This document shows, piece after piece, positions 34,596 through 43,214 of a stretch of 64,000 nt of DNA (the first letter of the stretch is position 1; the number at the start of each line of letters is the position of its first letter). The notes below the pieces were generated by a model that saw nothing but the letters and a program-made list of their open reading frames with translations, had not been told where the DNA came from and did no database searches. The stretch is from Bradyrhizobium sp. 4 (GTDB lineage: Bacteria > Pseudomonadota > Alphaproteobacteria > Rhizobiales > Xanthobacteraceae): assembly GCF_023100905.1 (NCBI RefSeq), contig NZ_CP064686.1:3162001-3226000 (forward strand), given 5' to 3'. Both the position numbers and the translations under genes were made by a program.

Positions 34596-34608
34596 AACTG
34601 GAGAAAAT

Positions 34609-36087
34609 ATGATGTCTGTTGCATATGACTTTGTGCATTCGCCTGCGAGCGAGTTCATGTCCCGCCCACAGCATCTGCTGATCGACGGCCGCCGCGTCCC
34701 CGCCAGCTCCGGTCGCACCTTCAAGTCGCTCAATCCGGCCACCGGTCAGGTCATCGCCGAAGGCAACGAGGCCGATGTGGAGCATGCGGTCGCCGCCGCG
34801 CGCCGGGCTTTCGAAGGCTCCTGGCGCACGATGCGGGCGTCCGAGCGCGGCCAGATCCTGCTGCGCTGGGCAGACCTGCTCAAGGCTCACGCCGAGGAGA
34901 TCATCGAACTCGAGTCGATCGACGCCGGCAAGCCGATCTCCGCGACATCGCGGCAGGATTTTCCGGGCGCCGTCGACACGCTGATCTACTACGCCGGTTG
35001 GGCCGACAAGATCAGCGGCGACGTCGTGCCCGTGCGCGATGATGCCCTGACTTACACCGTGCGCGAGCCGGTCGGCGTGGTCGCGGCGATCGTGCCCTGG
35101 AATTTCCCGCTGATGATCGGGATGTGGAAGCTCGCGCCGGCGCTGGCCTGCGGCTGCACCATCGTGATGAAGCCGGCCGAGCTGACCTCGTTGTCGGCGC
35201 TACGCATCGCCGAGCTCGCGCTCGAAGCCGGCCTGCCGGCGGGCGTCTTCAACGTCGTTACTGGCCCCGGCCGGGTCGTCGGCGACGCGCTGGTCAATCA
35301 CCCCGACGTCGACAAGGTCACATTCACCGGCTCTCCCGGTGTGGGGCGGGGAATCATGAAGGGCGCCGCAAGCAACTTCAAGCGCGTCTCGCTCGAGCTG
35401 GGCGGCAAGTCGGCCAACGTCATTTTCGATGATGCCGATCTCGAAGCCGCATCGAAAGCTGCGGCTTCCGGCATCTTCTTCAATGCGGGCCAGGTCTGCT
35501 CGGCCGGCTCGCGCGTGCTCGTGCAGGAGAAGGCCTATGACGAGGTCGTCGAGCGACTGGCGGCGCGCGCGAAGTCGCTCAGGATCGGCGACCCGCTCGA
35601 CCGCAAGACGACGCTCGGTCCGGTCATATCCGAGAAGCAGATGAAGTCGGTCCTCGACTATGTCGAGATCGGCAGGAAGGAGGGCGCGACCCTCGTCACC
35701 GGTGGCGAGAAGGTCGGCGACCGCGGCTACTTCATCAGCCCCGCGGTGTTCGCGAATGTCGCGCACGAGATGCGGATCTCGCAGGAGGAGATCTTCGGGC
35801 CCGTCGTCAGCGTCATCAAGTTCAAGGACGAGACCGACGCTTTGCGGATTGCCAACGGCACGGCCTACAGCCTCGCCGCCGGCGTGTGGAGCCGCGACAT
35901 CGGCAAGCTGCAGCGCTTCGCCAAGCGGGCGCGCGCGGGCACGGTCTGGATGAACACCTATGGCTATACCGACGTGCGGCTGCCCTGGGGCGGCGAGCGC
36001 GACTCCGGCCTCGGCCGCGAGCATGGCACCGCCGCGCTCGACAATTTCACCGAGCCCAAGGCTGTCTGGATGAATCTGGCCGTCTGA
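34609..36087 (+). CDS. Aldehyde dehydrogenase family protein
   Basis: NAD(P)-dependent aldehyde dehydrogenase of 492 residues, cytoplasmic. The cofactor and catalytic residues are in place: VPWNFPLMIGMWKLAPAL (oxyanion Asn), KPAELTSLSALR (NAD Lys), FTGSPGVGRGI, the general base Glu in LELGGKSANVIF and the nucleophile Cys in NAGQVCSAGSR. EEIFGPVVSV follows near the C-terminus. The WMNTYGYTDVRLPWGG region is close to betaine-aldehyde or gamma-aminobutyraldehyde-type enzymes, but the substrate cannot be fixed. The GGAG site serves ATG at 34609 or 34612; the longer frame to 34510 crosses the operator region and is rejected. A strong terminator follows. Confidence 0.93.
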   Translation: MMSVAYDFVHSPASEFMSRPQHLLIDGRRVPASSGRTFKSLNPATGQVIAEGNEADVEHAVAAARRAFEGSWRTMRASERGQILLRWADLLKAHAEEIIELESIDAGKPISATSRQDFPGAVDTLIYYAGWADKISGDVVPVRDDALTYTVREPVGVVAAIVPWNFPLMIGMWKLAPALACGCTIVMKPAELTSLSALRIAELALEAGLPAGVFNVVTGPGRVVGDALVNHPDVDKVTFTGSPGVGRGIMKGAASNFKRVSLELGGKSANVIFDDADLEAASKAAASGIFFNAGQVCSAGSRVLVQEKAYDEVVERLAARAKSLRIGDPLDRKTTLGPVISEKQMKSVLDYVEIGRKEGATLVTGGEKVGDRGYFISPAVFANVAHEMRISQEEIFGPVVSVIKFKDETDALRIANGTAYSLAAGVWSRDIGKLQRFAKRARAGTVWMNTYGYTDVRLPWGGERDSGLGREHGTAALDNFTEPKAVWMNLAV

Positions 36088-36109
36088 TACCTCCCGAGCG
36101 GCCAAGCCT

Positions 36110-36148
36110 GGAGCCCGCCTGCCCCCACGTGCAGGCGGGCTCCTTTTT
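36110..36148 (+). terminator. Rho-independent terminator after aldehyde dehydrogenase
   Basis: GGAGCCCGCCTGC pairs perfectly with GCAGGCGGGCTCC around an 8-base loop (13-bp stem), followed by TTTTT. It begins 22 bases after the stop codon. Confidence 0.92.
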
Positions 36149-36274
36149 CGAGATCGATAGAATTGTCTGCATTCCGCTCAGCGGCGGCAAACCCTGCGGA
36201 CAAGAACTGTGCGGCCTTAAACTCCGGCTTTGGAACCGGCGTGCATCCTGCCTGCAACAGGGTGGGGCATCAGC

Positions 36275-36538
36275 ATGTCAGTTCTCAGGGAGGTCGTCGT
36301 CGCGGTCGCGGGAGTCTATGCGCTCCTGTTCGCGTGCGACGCAGTGTTCGGGGTCGGCGAGGCACGCTTCGACGACGCCTATTACAGCGCCAGCTTCTAC
36401 GCGCCGCGGCCAAAGGAGTTTCGTTTCGCCGGCGATACGCCGCCAGCCGTCCGCGTCAGCGAGGCGTTTGCGCAATTCGCGCCGGGCGAAGCCAAGCCGA
36501 ACAAGCGCTACTCGTCGCTGACCACGATCCTCCGGTAA
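36275..36538 (+). CDS. Small exported or membrane-anchored protein (87 aa)
   Basis: An 87-residue protein with an N-terminal hydrophobic segment (VVVAVAGVYALLFACDAVFG) that may be an uncleaved anchor or a signal peptide. The rest is polar and Tyr/Pro-rich (DDAYYSASFYAPRPKEF; KPNKRYSSLTTILR). Start at 36275 has GGTGGGG upstream. I recognise no domain; I think such proteins are common in Bradyrhizobium. It is convergent with the hydrolase gene, with only seven bases between. Confidence 0.6.
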   Translation: MSVLREVVVAVAGVYALLFACDAVFGVGEARFDDAYYSASFYAPRPKEFRFAGDTPPAVRVSEAFAQFAPGEAKPNKRYSSLTTILR

Positions 36539-36545
36539 GCGCCGT

Positions 36546-37442
36546 CTACTCTCCCTGGATCCATTCCGCGACGCCGCGCCACAATGTGTCGCGGTGGTCG
36601 GGGCGGAAGAAGCCGAAATGGCCGATCGCCTTGGCGCCGACGTCGGACGGCTTCACGTTGAGCACCTCCGGCTTGATCGCGGTGAATCCGCTCGCAAGCA
36701 GCTCGACCGCGGGCCGCGTCGCCCAGGGATCGTCGGAAAAGCAGAGTGTGCGCAACTCGCCCTTGAACCTGGCGAAATTCTCCAGCGCCGGCAGCTTTGA
36801 ATCGAAGAGATAACGGGGGCTCGAGACCCACTCGGCCCATTGCAGGAAGACGCCCTTGGGCAAATCCTCACCGATGCCGGCCCAGCCCGGCGCGTAACCG
36901 AGCGCGTGCACGAGCGGCACACCGACAAAATTCATGAAGGCAAAGACGCGGTATTTTTCCGGCGACGTCATCAGCCGCCAGGTCGCGGCCTGCGAGGCCA
37001 CGAACGCGGCGCGCGAAATCTCCGTGTTGTTCGCGATTAGCCCAAGGGCCTGGCCGCCAAAGGAGTGGCCGATATAGGCGAGCGGGAGAGTGTTGTACCG
37101 CTCGCGCATCCAGTGCACTGCGGCGGTGACGTCGAGCGCGGCCCAGTCCGACATCGAGGCCTTGAAGCCGACCAGCGATTTCGGCTGGTTGTAGCCGACC
37201 ATCGCCGGCAGCCGGGAGTCGCCGATGCCGCGATAGTCGTAGGTCAGGACCGCGCAGCCGCGATGGGCGAGATAGGAGGCAAAGCCGCGATAGATTTTTC
37301 GCGGGACGGCCGTCGCCGAATTGACCAACACAGCATGACGTTTGGTGCCGCGCGGCAAGAATAGCGTACCGCTCAGCGCATACCCGTCGGTCGCCGGGAA
37401 GCTGATCTCGTCGATGAAAACGTCGTCCAGTGCCACGTCCAT
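36546..37442 (-). CDS. Alpha/beta hydrolase (COG4757-like)
   Basis: Cytoplasmic serine hydrolase of about 298 residues. The fold elements are SGTLFLPRGTKRHAVLVNSATAV-like N-terminal strands, TYDYRGIGDSR, the nucleophile elbow YIGHSFGGQAL and the late histidine in AIGHFGFFRPDHRD. The absence of a cap domain and the IGHFGFF motif match the COG4757 group of predicted hydrolases; substrates are unknown. A longer frame to 37580 exists but 37442 starts at the first residues of the fold. It is divergent from the DAHP synthase gene. Confidence 0.85.
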   Translation of the reverse strand: MDVALDDVFIDEISFPATDGYALSGTLFLPRGTKRHAVLVNSATAVPRKIYRGFASYLAHRGCAVLTYDYRGIGDSRLPAMVGYNQPKSLVGFKASMSDWAALDVTAAVHWMRERYNTLPLAYIGHSFGGQALGLIANNTEISRAAFVASQAATWRLMTSPEKYRVFAFMNFVGVPLVHALGYAPGWAGIGEDLPKGVFLQWAEWVSSPRYLFDSKLPALENFARFKGELRTLCFSDDPWATRPAVELLASGFTAIKPEVLNVKPSDVGAKAIGHFGFFRPDHRDTLWRGVAEWIQGE

Positions 37443-37623
37443 GGGCCGAAGGTATCTTGCCAGTTTCCAAGCCGTTTCCCAGCAAATGCGAATTTGGCTT
37501 TCCCCGCAAGGCTTTGCAGTGCCAGATGGATTTACAACTGGCGGCCGGTGGCCAGCCTGTGTATAAGGCGACCCTCGCAACCCACAGATCAGGTTGTGCT
37601 TTTTGCTTCACGGAGAGATTGCG

Positions 37624-39012
37624 ATGTCCGAGCGGTGGACGCCCGAGTCCTGGCGCAGCAAGCCGGTGCTACAGGTGCCCGATTATCCCGACGCCAAGGC
37701 TCTGGCCGACGTCGAGGCGCAGCTTGCGACCTTTCCGCCGCTGGTGTTCGCGGGCGAGGCGCGCAATCTGAAAAAGGCGCTGGCGCGGGTCGCGGCCGGT
37801 GAGGCCTTCCTGCTGCAGGGCGGCGACTGCGCCGAGAGCTTTGCCGAGCACGGCGCCAACAACATCCGAGACTTCTTTCGCGTGCTGCTCCAGATGGCGG
37901 TGGTGCTGACCTATGCCGGCGCCGTCCCGGTGGTGAAGGTCGGGCGCGTCGCCGGCCAGTTCGCAAAACCCCGGTCCTCGCCGATGGAGAAGATCGACGG
38001 TGTCGAGCTGCCGAGCTATCGCGGCGACATCGTCAACGACATCGCCTTCACCAAGCAAGCGCGTGTCCCTGATCCGCAGCGCCAGCTGATGGCCTATCGC
38101 CAGTCGGCCGCGACGCTGAACCTGCTGCGTGCCTTCGCGACCGGCGGCTACGCCAATCTCGGCAGCGTGCATCAGTGGATGCTCGGCTTCCTCAAGGATA
38201 GTCCGCAGTCCCGCCGCTACAAGGAGTTGGCCGACCGCATCTCTGATGCGCTCAATTTCATGCGCGCCTGCGGCCTCGATCTCGAGGCCCACCCGGAGCT
38301 GCGCGCCACCGATTTCTACACCAGCCACGAGGCCCTGCTGCTCGGCTACGAGCAGGCCATGACCCGCGTCGATTCCACCACCGGCGACTGGTACGCGACC
38401 TCGGGTCACATGATCTGGATCGGTGACCGCACCCGCCAGCTCGACCACGGCCATATCGAATATTTCCGCGGCATCAAGAATCCAATCGGGCTCAAATGCG
38501 GACCGTCGCTCAAGCCCGACGAACTGCTGAAGCTGATCGAGGTGCTCAATCCCGACAACGAACCGGGCCGGCTGACGCTGATCGGCCGCTTCGGTTCCGA
38601 CAAGATCGGCGAGCACCTGCCGAACATGATCCGCGCCGTAAAGCGCGAGGGCAAAGTGGTGGTGTGGTCGTGCGATCCCATGCACGGCAACACCATCACC
38701 TCGACGTCAGGTTACAAGACGCGGCCCTTCGACCGCATCCTGTCCGAGGTGAAGTCGTTTTTCGCGATCCACGCCGCGGAAGGCACCCATGCCGGCGGCG
38801 TGCATCTGGAGATGACCGGCCAGGACGTCACCGAGTGCCTCGGCGGCGCCCGCGCGATCACCGACGAGGATCTCAACGACCGCTATCACACGGTCTGTGA
38901 TCCCCGGCTCAACGCCGAGCAATCCATCGACATGGCTTTCCTGGTCGCAGAACTGCTCAAGCAGGAACGCGCCGGCAAGGTCAGGCCGATGCCCGCCGCA
39001 GCGGGGCTCTAG
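37624..39012 (+). CDS. aroG: Class II 3-deoxy-D-arabino-heptulosonate 7-phosphate synthase
   Basis: First enzyme of the shikimate pathway, joining phosphoenolpyruvate and erythrose-4-phosphate. The sequence is the plant/actinobacterial class II type of 462 residues: LQGGDCAESF (metal Cys), GRVAGQFAKPRS, LPSYRGDIVN, GLKCGPSLKPDELL, WSCDPMHGNT, GGVHLEMTGQDVTECLGGA and DPRLNAEQ. Feedback control of class II enzymes is by aromatic amino acids on the protein. ATG at 37624 follows GGAGAGATTGCG. The gene symbol is conventional and not certain in this organism. The next gene, dgkA, begins five bases after the stop. Confidence 0.95.
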   Translation: MSERWTPESWRSKPVLQVPDYPDAKALADVEAQLATFPPLVFAGEARNLKKALARVAAGEAFLLQGGDCAESFAEHGANNIRDFFRVLLQMAVVLTYAGAVPVVKVGRVAGQFAKPRSSPMEKIDGVELPSYRGDIVNDIAFTKQARVPDPQRQLMAYRQSAATLNLLRAFATGGYANLGSVHQWMLGFLKDSPQSRRYKELADRISDALNFMRACGLDLEAHPELRATDFYTSHEALLLGYEQAMTRVDSTTGDWYATSGHMIWIGDRTRQLDHGHIEYFRGIKNPIGLKCGPSLKPDELLKLIEVLNPDNEPGRLTLIGRFGSDKIGEHLPNMIRAVKREGKVVVWSCDPMHGNTITSTSGYKTRPFDRILSEVKSFFAIHAAEGTHAGGVHLEMTGQDVTECLGGARAITDEDLNDRYHTVCDPRLNAEQSIDMAFLVAELLKQERAGKVRPMPAAAGL

Positions 39013-39016
39013 AACC

Positions 39017-39370
39017 TTGCTGCGGATCTGGAAGGCCACGATCAATTCCCGTAACGGTCTGGCCTTTGCGTTCCGCTCGGAGCAGGCCGTCCGCGAGGAG
39101 ATCGTCGCGCTCCTCTTGTCGCTGCCGCTTGCGTGGTTGGTCGGCGCGACCGCGATGCGCGCGGTCGAGCTGATCTGCGCGGTTGCGTTCGTGCTGGTGG
39201 TCGAACTGCTCAATACGGCGATCGAGAAGCTTGCCGACCGGCTGACCATGGATCACGACAAGCAGATCGGACGGGTCAAGGACATGGGGTCGGCCGCGGT
39301 CGGTGTTGCGCTGCTGATGGCCGGCGCGTTCTGGATCATCGCCATCATCGAGCGATTGGGATTCCTCTAG
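39017..39370 (+). CDS. dgkA: Diacylglycerol kinase
   Basis: Small inner-membrane kinase of about 117 residues that phosphorylates diacylglycerol released by phospholipid or glucan turnover. The hallmark ELLNTAIEKLADR is present (catalytic Glu and the Asn-Thr-Ala-Ile-Glu motif), along with three hydrophobic helices and an N-terminal amphipathic region. The start is taken as TTG at 39017, four bases past the DAHP synthase stop, since no ATG is suitably placed; this gives the normal family length. Read-through from the upstream gene is likely. Confidence 0.9.
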   Translation: MLRIWKATINSRNGLAFAFRSEQAVREEIVALLLSLPLAWLVGATAMRAVELICAVAFVLVVELLNTAIEKLADRLTMDHDKQIGRVKDMGSAAVGVALLMAGAFWIIAIIERLGFL

Positions 39371-39447
39371 AGCGCTAATCGCGCTTTAGGTTGTTGTTTT
39401 GGGCATGATCTTTTCGGAAGACCGCTTCGCACTTTTCCGGATCATGC
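39368..39447. repeat. Intergenic repeat with GCATGATC / GATCATGC ends
   Basis: GCATGATC (39403-39410) and GATCATGC (39440-39447) form inverted ends around TTTTCGGAAGACCGCTTCGC, preceded by TAGAGCGCTAATCGCGCTTT. I recall this layout from many intergenic copies in Bradyrhizobium and related genomes. It fills the gap between dgkA and nadE. Confidence 0.6.
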
Positions 39448-39462
39448 TCTGATCGGAGCGCC

Positions 39463-41220
39463 ATGACCGAACGTCTCAACGCATTCGCGGTCACGCTCGC
39501 CCAGCTCAATCCGACCATGGGCGACATCGAGGGCAATGCCGCGAAAGCGCGCGCGGCGCGCGTGCAGGCGGCCGCCGACGGCGCCGATCTCGTGCTGTTT
39601 CCGGAATTGTTCATCGCCGGTTACCCGCCGGAAGATCTGGTGCAGAAGGCTTCCTTTCAGGCGGCCTGCCGCGCTGCGATCGAAGCGCTGGCGCGCGAGA
39701 CCGCCGATGGCGGGCCGGCCATGCTGATCGGCACGCCTTGGGTCGAGGAGGGCAGGCTCTACAATGCCTGCGCGCTGCTCGATGGCGGTCGTATCGCTGG
39801 CCTGCGCTTCAAATGCAATCTGCCGAACTACGGCGTGTTCGACGAGAAGCGGCTGTTTTCGCGTGGCCCCGCGGCCGGCCCCGTCACCGTGCGCGGCGTG
39901 CGCGTCGGAGTGCCGATCTGCGAGGACATCTGGCTGGAGGAGTCCGAGGATTACGAGAACGTGGTCGAGACGCTGGCCGAGACCGGCGCCGAGATCATCC
40001 TTGTGCCGAACGGATCTCCTTATGCCCGCAACAAGGCCGACGTGCGTTTGTCGGTCGCGGTCGCGCGCGTCACCGAGAGCGGCCTGCCGCTGGTCTATCT
40101 CAACCAGGTTTGCGGCCAGGACGAACTGGTGTTCGACGGCGCCTCCTTCGCACTCAACGGCGACCTTTCCCTCGCAGCGCAATTGCCGGCGTTCGCGGAG
40201 AGCGTCACCACACTGCGGTTCACACGAAGCGGCGACGATTGGCGCTGCACCGGTCCGATCGCCGCGCAGCCCGAGGGCGACCACGCCGACTACGCGGCCT
40301 GCGTGCTGGGTCTGCGCGACTACGTCGCCAAGAATGGCTTTCCCGGTGTGCTGCTCGGGATTTCCGGCGGCATTGACTCCGCGCTGTGCGCCGCGATCGC
40401 GGTCGACGCGCTGGGTGCGGATCAGGTGCATGGCGTGATGCTGCCTTATCGCTACACTGCGGCAAGCTCGATTGCCGACGCCGGCGAGCTCGCCGGCCAT
40501 CTGGGCATCCGCTACGAGGTGCTGCCGATCGCGGAAGCGGTGAACGGGTTCGAGACCATCCTGTCCGGCGTCTTCAAGAATCTGCCGCCCGATGTCACCG
40601 AGGAAAATCTCCAGGCCCGGACTCGCGGCACGCTGCTGATGGCGATCTCCAACAAGACCGGCCTGATGGTGGTGACGACAGGCAACAAGTCGGAGATGTC
40701 GGTCGGCTACGCCACGCTCTATGGCGACATGAACGGCGGCTTCAATCCGATCAAGGATATCTACAAGACGCAGGTGTTTCGGCTGGCAAGCTTGCGCAAT
40801 TCGTGGAAGCCCGAGGGGGCGCTGGGGCCGGAAGGCGAGGTGATCCCGCCCGACATCATCACGCGTCCGCCGACCGCGGAGCTGCGTGAGAACCAGACCG
40901 ACCAGGATTCATTGCCGGCCTACGACGTGCTCGATGCCATCCTGGAGCGTCTGATCGAGCGCGAGGAGCTGCTCGACACGATCATCGCCGCCGGCTTCGA
41001 CCGCGAGACGGTGACCCGCATCGACCATCTCCTTAACGTCGCCGAATACAAGCGGCGCCAGGCCGCGCCCGGCGTCAAGGTGACGGCCAGGAATTTCGGC
41101 CGCGACCGCCGCTATCCCATCACCAACCGCTTTCGCGATAAAGGCGAGCAGCTCGCCGCCCCGGACGAGACGCTGGTGTCGCGTGGGAGCAAAGCCTCGA
41201 TCGACGCATTCGAGGGGTGA
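39463..41220 (+). CDS. nadE: Glutamine-dependent NAD+ synthetase
   Basis: Makes NAD from nicotinate adenine dinucleotide, ATP and glutamine in the cytoplasm. The N-terminal nitrilase-type glutaminase domain has the Glu (FPELFIAGYPPEDL), Lys (PNYGVFDEKRLF) and Cys (VPICEDIWLEE) of the triad. The C-terminal synthetase has the PP-loop SGGIDSALCAA, ARTRGTLLMAISNKTG, TGNKSEMSVGYATLYGDMNGG and PPTAELRENQTDQ. The 585-residue length is normal for the two-domain form. Confidence 0.97.
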   Translation: MTERLNAFAVTLAQLNPTMGDIEGNAAKARAARVQAAADGADLVLFPELFIAGYPPEDLVQKASFQAACRAAIEALARETADGGPAMLIGTPWVEEGRLYNACALLDGGRIAGLRFKCNLPNYGVFDEKRLFSRGPAAGPVTVRGVRVGVPICEDIWLEESEDYENVVETLAETGAEIILVPNGSPYARNKADVRLSVAVARVTESGLPLVYLNQVCGQDELVFDGASFALNGDLSLAAQLPAFAESVTTLRFTRSGDDWRCTGPIAAQPEGDHADYAACVLGLRDYVAKNGFPGVLLGISGGIDSALCAAIAVDALGADQVHGVMLPYRYTAASSIADAGELAGHLGIRYEVLPIAEAVNGFETILSGVFKNLPPDVTEENLQARTRGTLLMAISNKTGLMVVTTGNKSEMSVGYATLYGDMNGGFNPIKDIYKTQVFRLASLRNSWKPEGALGPEGEVIPPDIITRPPTAELRENQTDQDSLPAYDVLDAILERLIEREELLDTIIAAGFDRETVTRIDHLLNVAEYKRRQAAPGVKVTARNFGRDRRYPITNRFRDKGEQLAAPDETLVSRGSKASIDAFEG

Positions 41221-41264
41221 GGCTGGCCGAAGGTCGTGGGATGGACGGTTCGTCACGTACGACG

Positions 41265-41372
41265 CTGTCATCATCCGCGAAGGCGGATGATCCAGTACGC
41301 CGCGGCGGACGTTGTCGAAACCCAAGTGATGACACGGAGTACTGGATGCCCCGCCTTCGCGGGGCATGACAG
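41265..41372. repeat. Long compound inverted repeat
   Basis: Two arms, CTGTCATC...TCCAGTAC at the left and GTACTGGA...ATGACAG at the right, are inverted copies of one another. Each contains its own hairpin around GAAG or CTTC (ATCCGCGAAGGCGGAT; CCCCGCCTTCGCGGGG). It lies between the convergent nadE and DUF2865 genes and resembles a family frequent in Bradyrhizobium (from memory). It could fold into a cruciform or act in transcription termination. Confidence 0.7.
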
Positions 41373-41380
41373 TTGTGCGC

Positions 41381-42556
41381 CTACTTCTGCTGTTGCGGCA
41401 GGAAGCTCGGGCCGACCGATCGGATGGGCTTGTTCTCGGACGATGTCGTCGCGGCGCCGGTATCGGCAGGCGGAGTCGCGACAGGTGCAGTCGCTGTGGT
41501 CGGCGTCGCACCCTTTTTGCCATTGGCGGCCGGCGTGCCCTTGTTGAGCTGCCGCTGCTGCATTTTCTTGGCGCTCTCCTCGGTGACGATGATGTCACCC
41601 TGCTGCTCGGCCGATGCCTTGTCGTCTGCCGATTTGAGCGCGTCCGCCCAGGTCTGGCCCGCGGCCTTGCAGGAGCAGGACGGGTTGAACTCGCTACGGA
41701 ATTTGAACGCGGTCGGCAGCGCTGTGTAGGGCTGGCCGCTGGTGGAGACCGCGGAGTTCATGTCCTCGCCGGGATTGCGATGGGTGTAGAGCACGGCTTC
41801 GGCGGCCGGGCACAGCGCCTTGCAGGTCTTCTCGTCGTCGGGGAAGCGCGCCGGCACGGTCGCAAACGAGACCGGGAAGTAGGCGCCGTCGCAGGTGCGC
41901 ACGCACACGGTGCGATAGGTGCCTGATTGCGGGCCGAGATCGGACGGCGGCACGCCTTGCGGATTGTTGGGGTTGTTGCCGCCGAACAGATTGCTCAGGA
42001 AGTTGCCGCCGCCTTGCGACTGCGCGGCGTTGGCATATTGCGGGCCGCAATTGTTCTGCGCCAGCGCTGCCAGCACCGAGCGGCGCTGGTTGTCACGCTC
42101 GGGGCTGAAGCCGCCGGCGCCGCCGCGCAGGCGTTCGAGATTGCCGGTGATCTGGTCCAGATTGGCGCGCATCTGCTGGATCTGGGTGTTGACCGGACCG
42201 CATTGCGCCGACTGGCCGCTGAACAGCGAGAAGAAGCCGGAGGAATCGCAACCCATGCGCTTGGCCTGCATGGTGACGCGGTCGAGCTCGGCCTGCTGCT
42301 TGGTCTGGGACTCCTGATAGCGGCGGATCTGGTCTTCGCGTGCGGGATCACCGCCGCCGCCACGATCGAGCCCGGCGAGCTGGCCTTCCAGGCGCGCGCA
42401 CATCGGGTTGGGTCCGAGCCCGTTCTGGCCGGGCTGAGGCGGCGGTCCCGGCGGGCCGGCCTGTGCGAACGCACCATTGGCGAGCGCGACGGTGCTCAAG
42501 AGCACGGCGCAGGCAAGAATCGAGCGAGCACGGGAGAGAGACAAAAATTCAGGCAT
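41381..42556 (-). CDS. Secreted DUF2865-domain protein
   Basis: Exported protein of about 391 residues. A signal peptide is visible (ILACAVLLSTVALANGAFAQ), followed by a Pro/Gly-rich linker, a coiled-coil segment with many Gln (YQESQTKQQAELDRV; NTQIQQMRANLDQITGNLERLR), a Gly/Asn-rich part, and the Cys-rich DUF2865 core (TVCVRTCDGAYFPVSFAT; DEKTCKALCPAAEAVLYTHRNPGEDM; NPSCSCKAAGQTW). The C-terminus is low-complexity Thr/Ala/Pro. Function is unknown; the domain is largely restricted to alphaproteobacteria, mainly Rhizobiales. The start at the second Met (42556) is chosen. Confidence 0.85.
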   Translation of the reverse strand: MPEFLSLSRARSILACAVLLSTVALANGAFAQAGPPGPPPQPGQNGLGPNPMCARLEGQLAGLDRGGGGDPAREDQIRRYQESQTKQQAELDRVTMQAKRMGCDSSGFFSLFSGQSAQCGPVNTQIQQMRANLDQITGNLERLRGGAGGFSPERDNQRRSVLAALAQNNCGPQYANAAQSQGGGNFLSNLFGGNNPNNPQGVPPSDLGPQSGTYRTVCVRTCDGAYFPVSFATVPARFPDDEKTCKALCPAAEAVLYTHRNPGEDMNSAVSTSGQPYTALPTAFKFRSEFNPSCSCKAAGQTWADALKSADDKASAEQQGDIIVTEESAKKMQQRQLNKGTPAANGKKGATPTTATAPVATPPADTGAATTSSENKPIRSVGPSFLPQQQK

Positions 42557-42694
42557 ATCCGCCATTCTAGCGAGGTCACGGCCACGCGTGATGTGGGGGC
42601 CGAAGCGCGCCCTCCCATAGCCGCTTCCTGCGGCATCGTCACGTCGTTTCAGAGGCCAGCGATTGGACCTAAGGTACGCCAGTTCCGAGCGAAT

Positions 42695-43000
42695 TCAGCG
42701 CTGGCAGGTGATTGCGACATATTCATCGCAACGGCCATGGGAGCAGTTTGCGCCGGATTTGGGGACAGAGCCGGTAATTTCGTCGGGATCGACCCGCCGA
42801 TAAGCCGAAGCCTGGGCAAAATCGCGTGACTGGCAGTAGGTGCGGGCGACCTGCGCGCCGCATTTGTCGCTTTTGGCCAGGCACTGATCGACGCCGTAGC
42901 CATCCGCCTGGTTGGGGATGATGAAGACGCGGGTCTCGGCGAGAGCGCTGGAAACGACGAGGATGGAGGCGCAGGAAATGAGCGCGAGCAATGATCGCAT
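42695..43000 (-). CDS. Small Cys-rich secreted protein (101 aa)
   Basis: A 101-residue exported protein with a clear signal peptide (LLALISCASILVVSSALAE). The mature part has six cysteines (CLAKSDKCG, TYCQSRD, NCSHGRCDEY, ITCQR), suggesting three disulfide bonds in the periplasm. The residues YRRVDPDEITGSVP may form an exposed loop. I cannot assign a function, though similar small proteins occur in Bradyrhizobium. It is upstream of the DUF2865 gene on the same strand, with about 140 bp between. Confidence 0.7.
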   Translation of the reverse strand: MRSLLALISCASILVVSSALAETRVFIIPNQADGYGVDQCLAKSDKCGAQVARTYCQSRDFAQASAYRRVDPDEITGSVPKSGANCSHGRCDEYVAITCQR

Positions 43001-43126
43001 GAAAACACCGGGGGCAAAAAAATAGAAACTGCCAGTTCCAGAATGGGCTCAAATGGTTAAGGAGATGAACCATCTATGCGCGGCGGCTGCGCATTGCGGA
43101 GATAAAGCGGCATTTTCGCGGCTCTC

Positions 43127-43155
43127 TTGACGCGGGGCCGCCTCATAGCCCATAT
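43127..43155 (+). promoter_or_regulatory. Possible promoter upstream of cysS
   Basis: TTGACG (43127-43132) and CCATAT (43150-43155) are spaced by 17 bases. The -35 element is close to consensus, the -10 element is weak. Initiation about seven bases beyond would fall next to the ATG of the short frame at 43164. Confidence 0.4.
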
Positions 43156-43163
43156 GTTCCGTC

Positions 43164-43214
43164 ATGAACGGTCTCCTCGTCATTTGCGCCATTTGCCGCG
43201 AGATTACGAGCTAG
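43164..43214 (+). CDS. Candidate cysS leader peptide (16 aa, two Cys codons)
   Basis: A 16-codon frame reading MNGLLVICAICREITS, with Cys at residues 8 and 11, ends 79 bases before cysS. It follows a possible promoter so closely that the mRNA might begin almost at its ATG, which recalls the leaderless trpL transcript of Sinorhizobium. A 7-bp hairpin (GCTAGCG / CGCTGGC, one wobble) overlaps its stop codon and could be ribosome-sensitive. No classical terminator follows. It is far too short for coding statistics, so this call is an inference from position and composition. Confidence 0.3.
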   Translation: MNGLLVICAICREITS

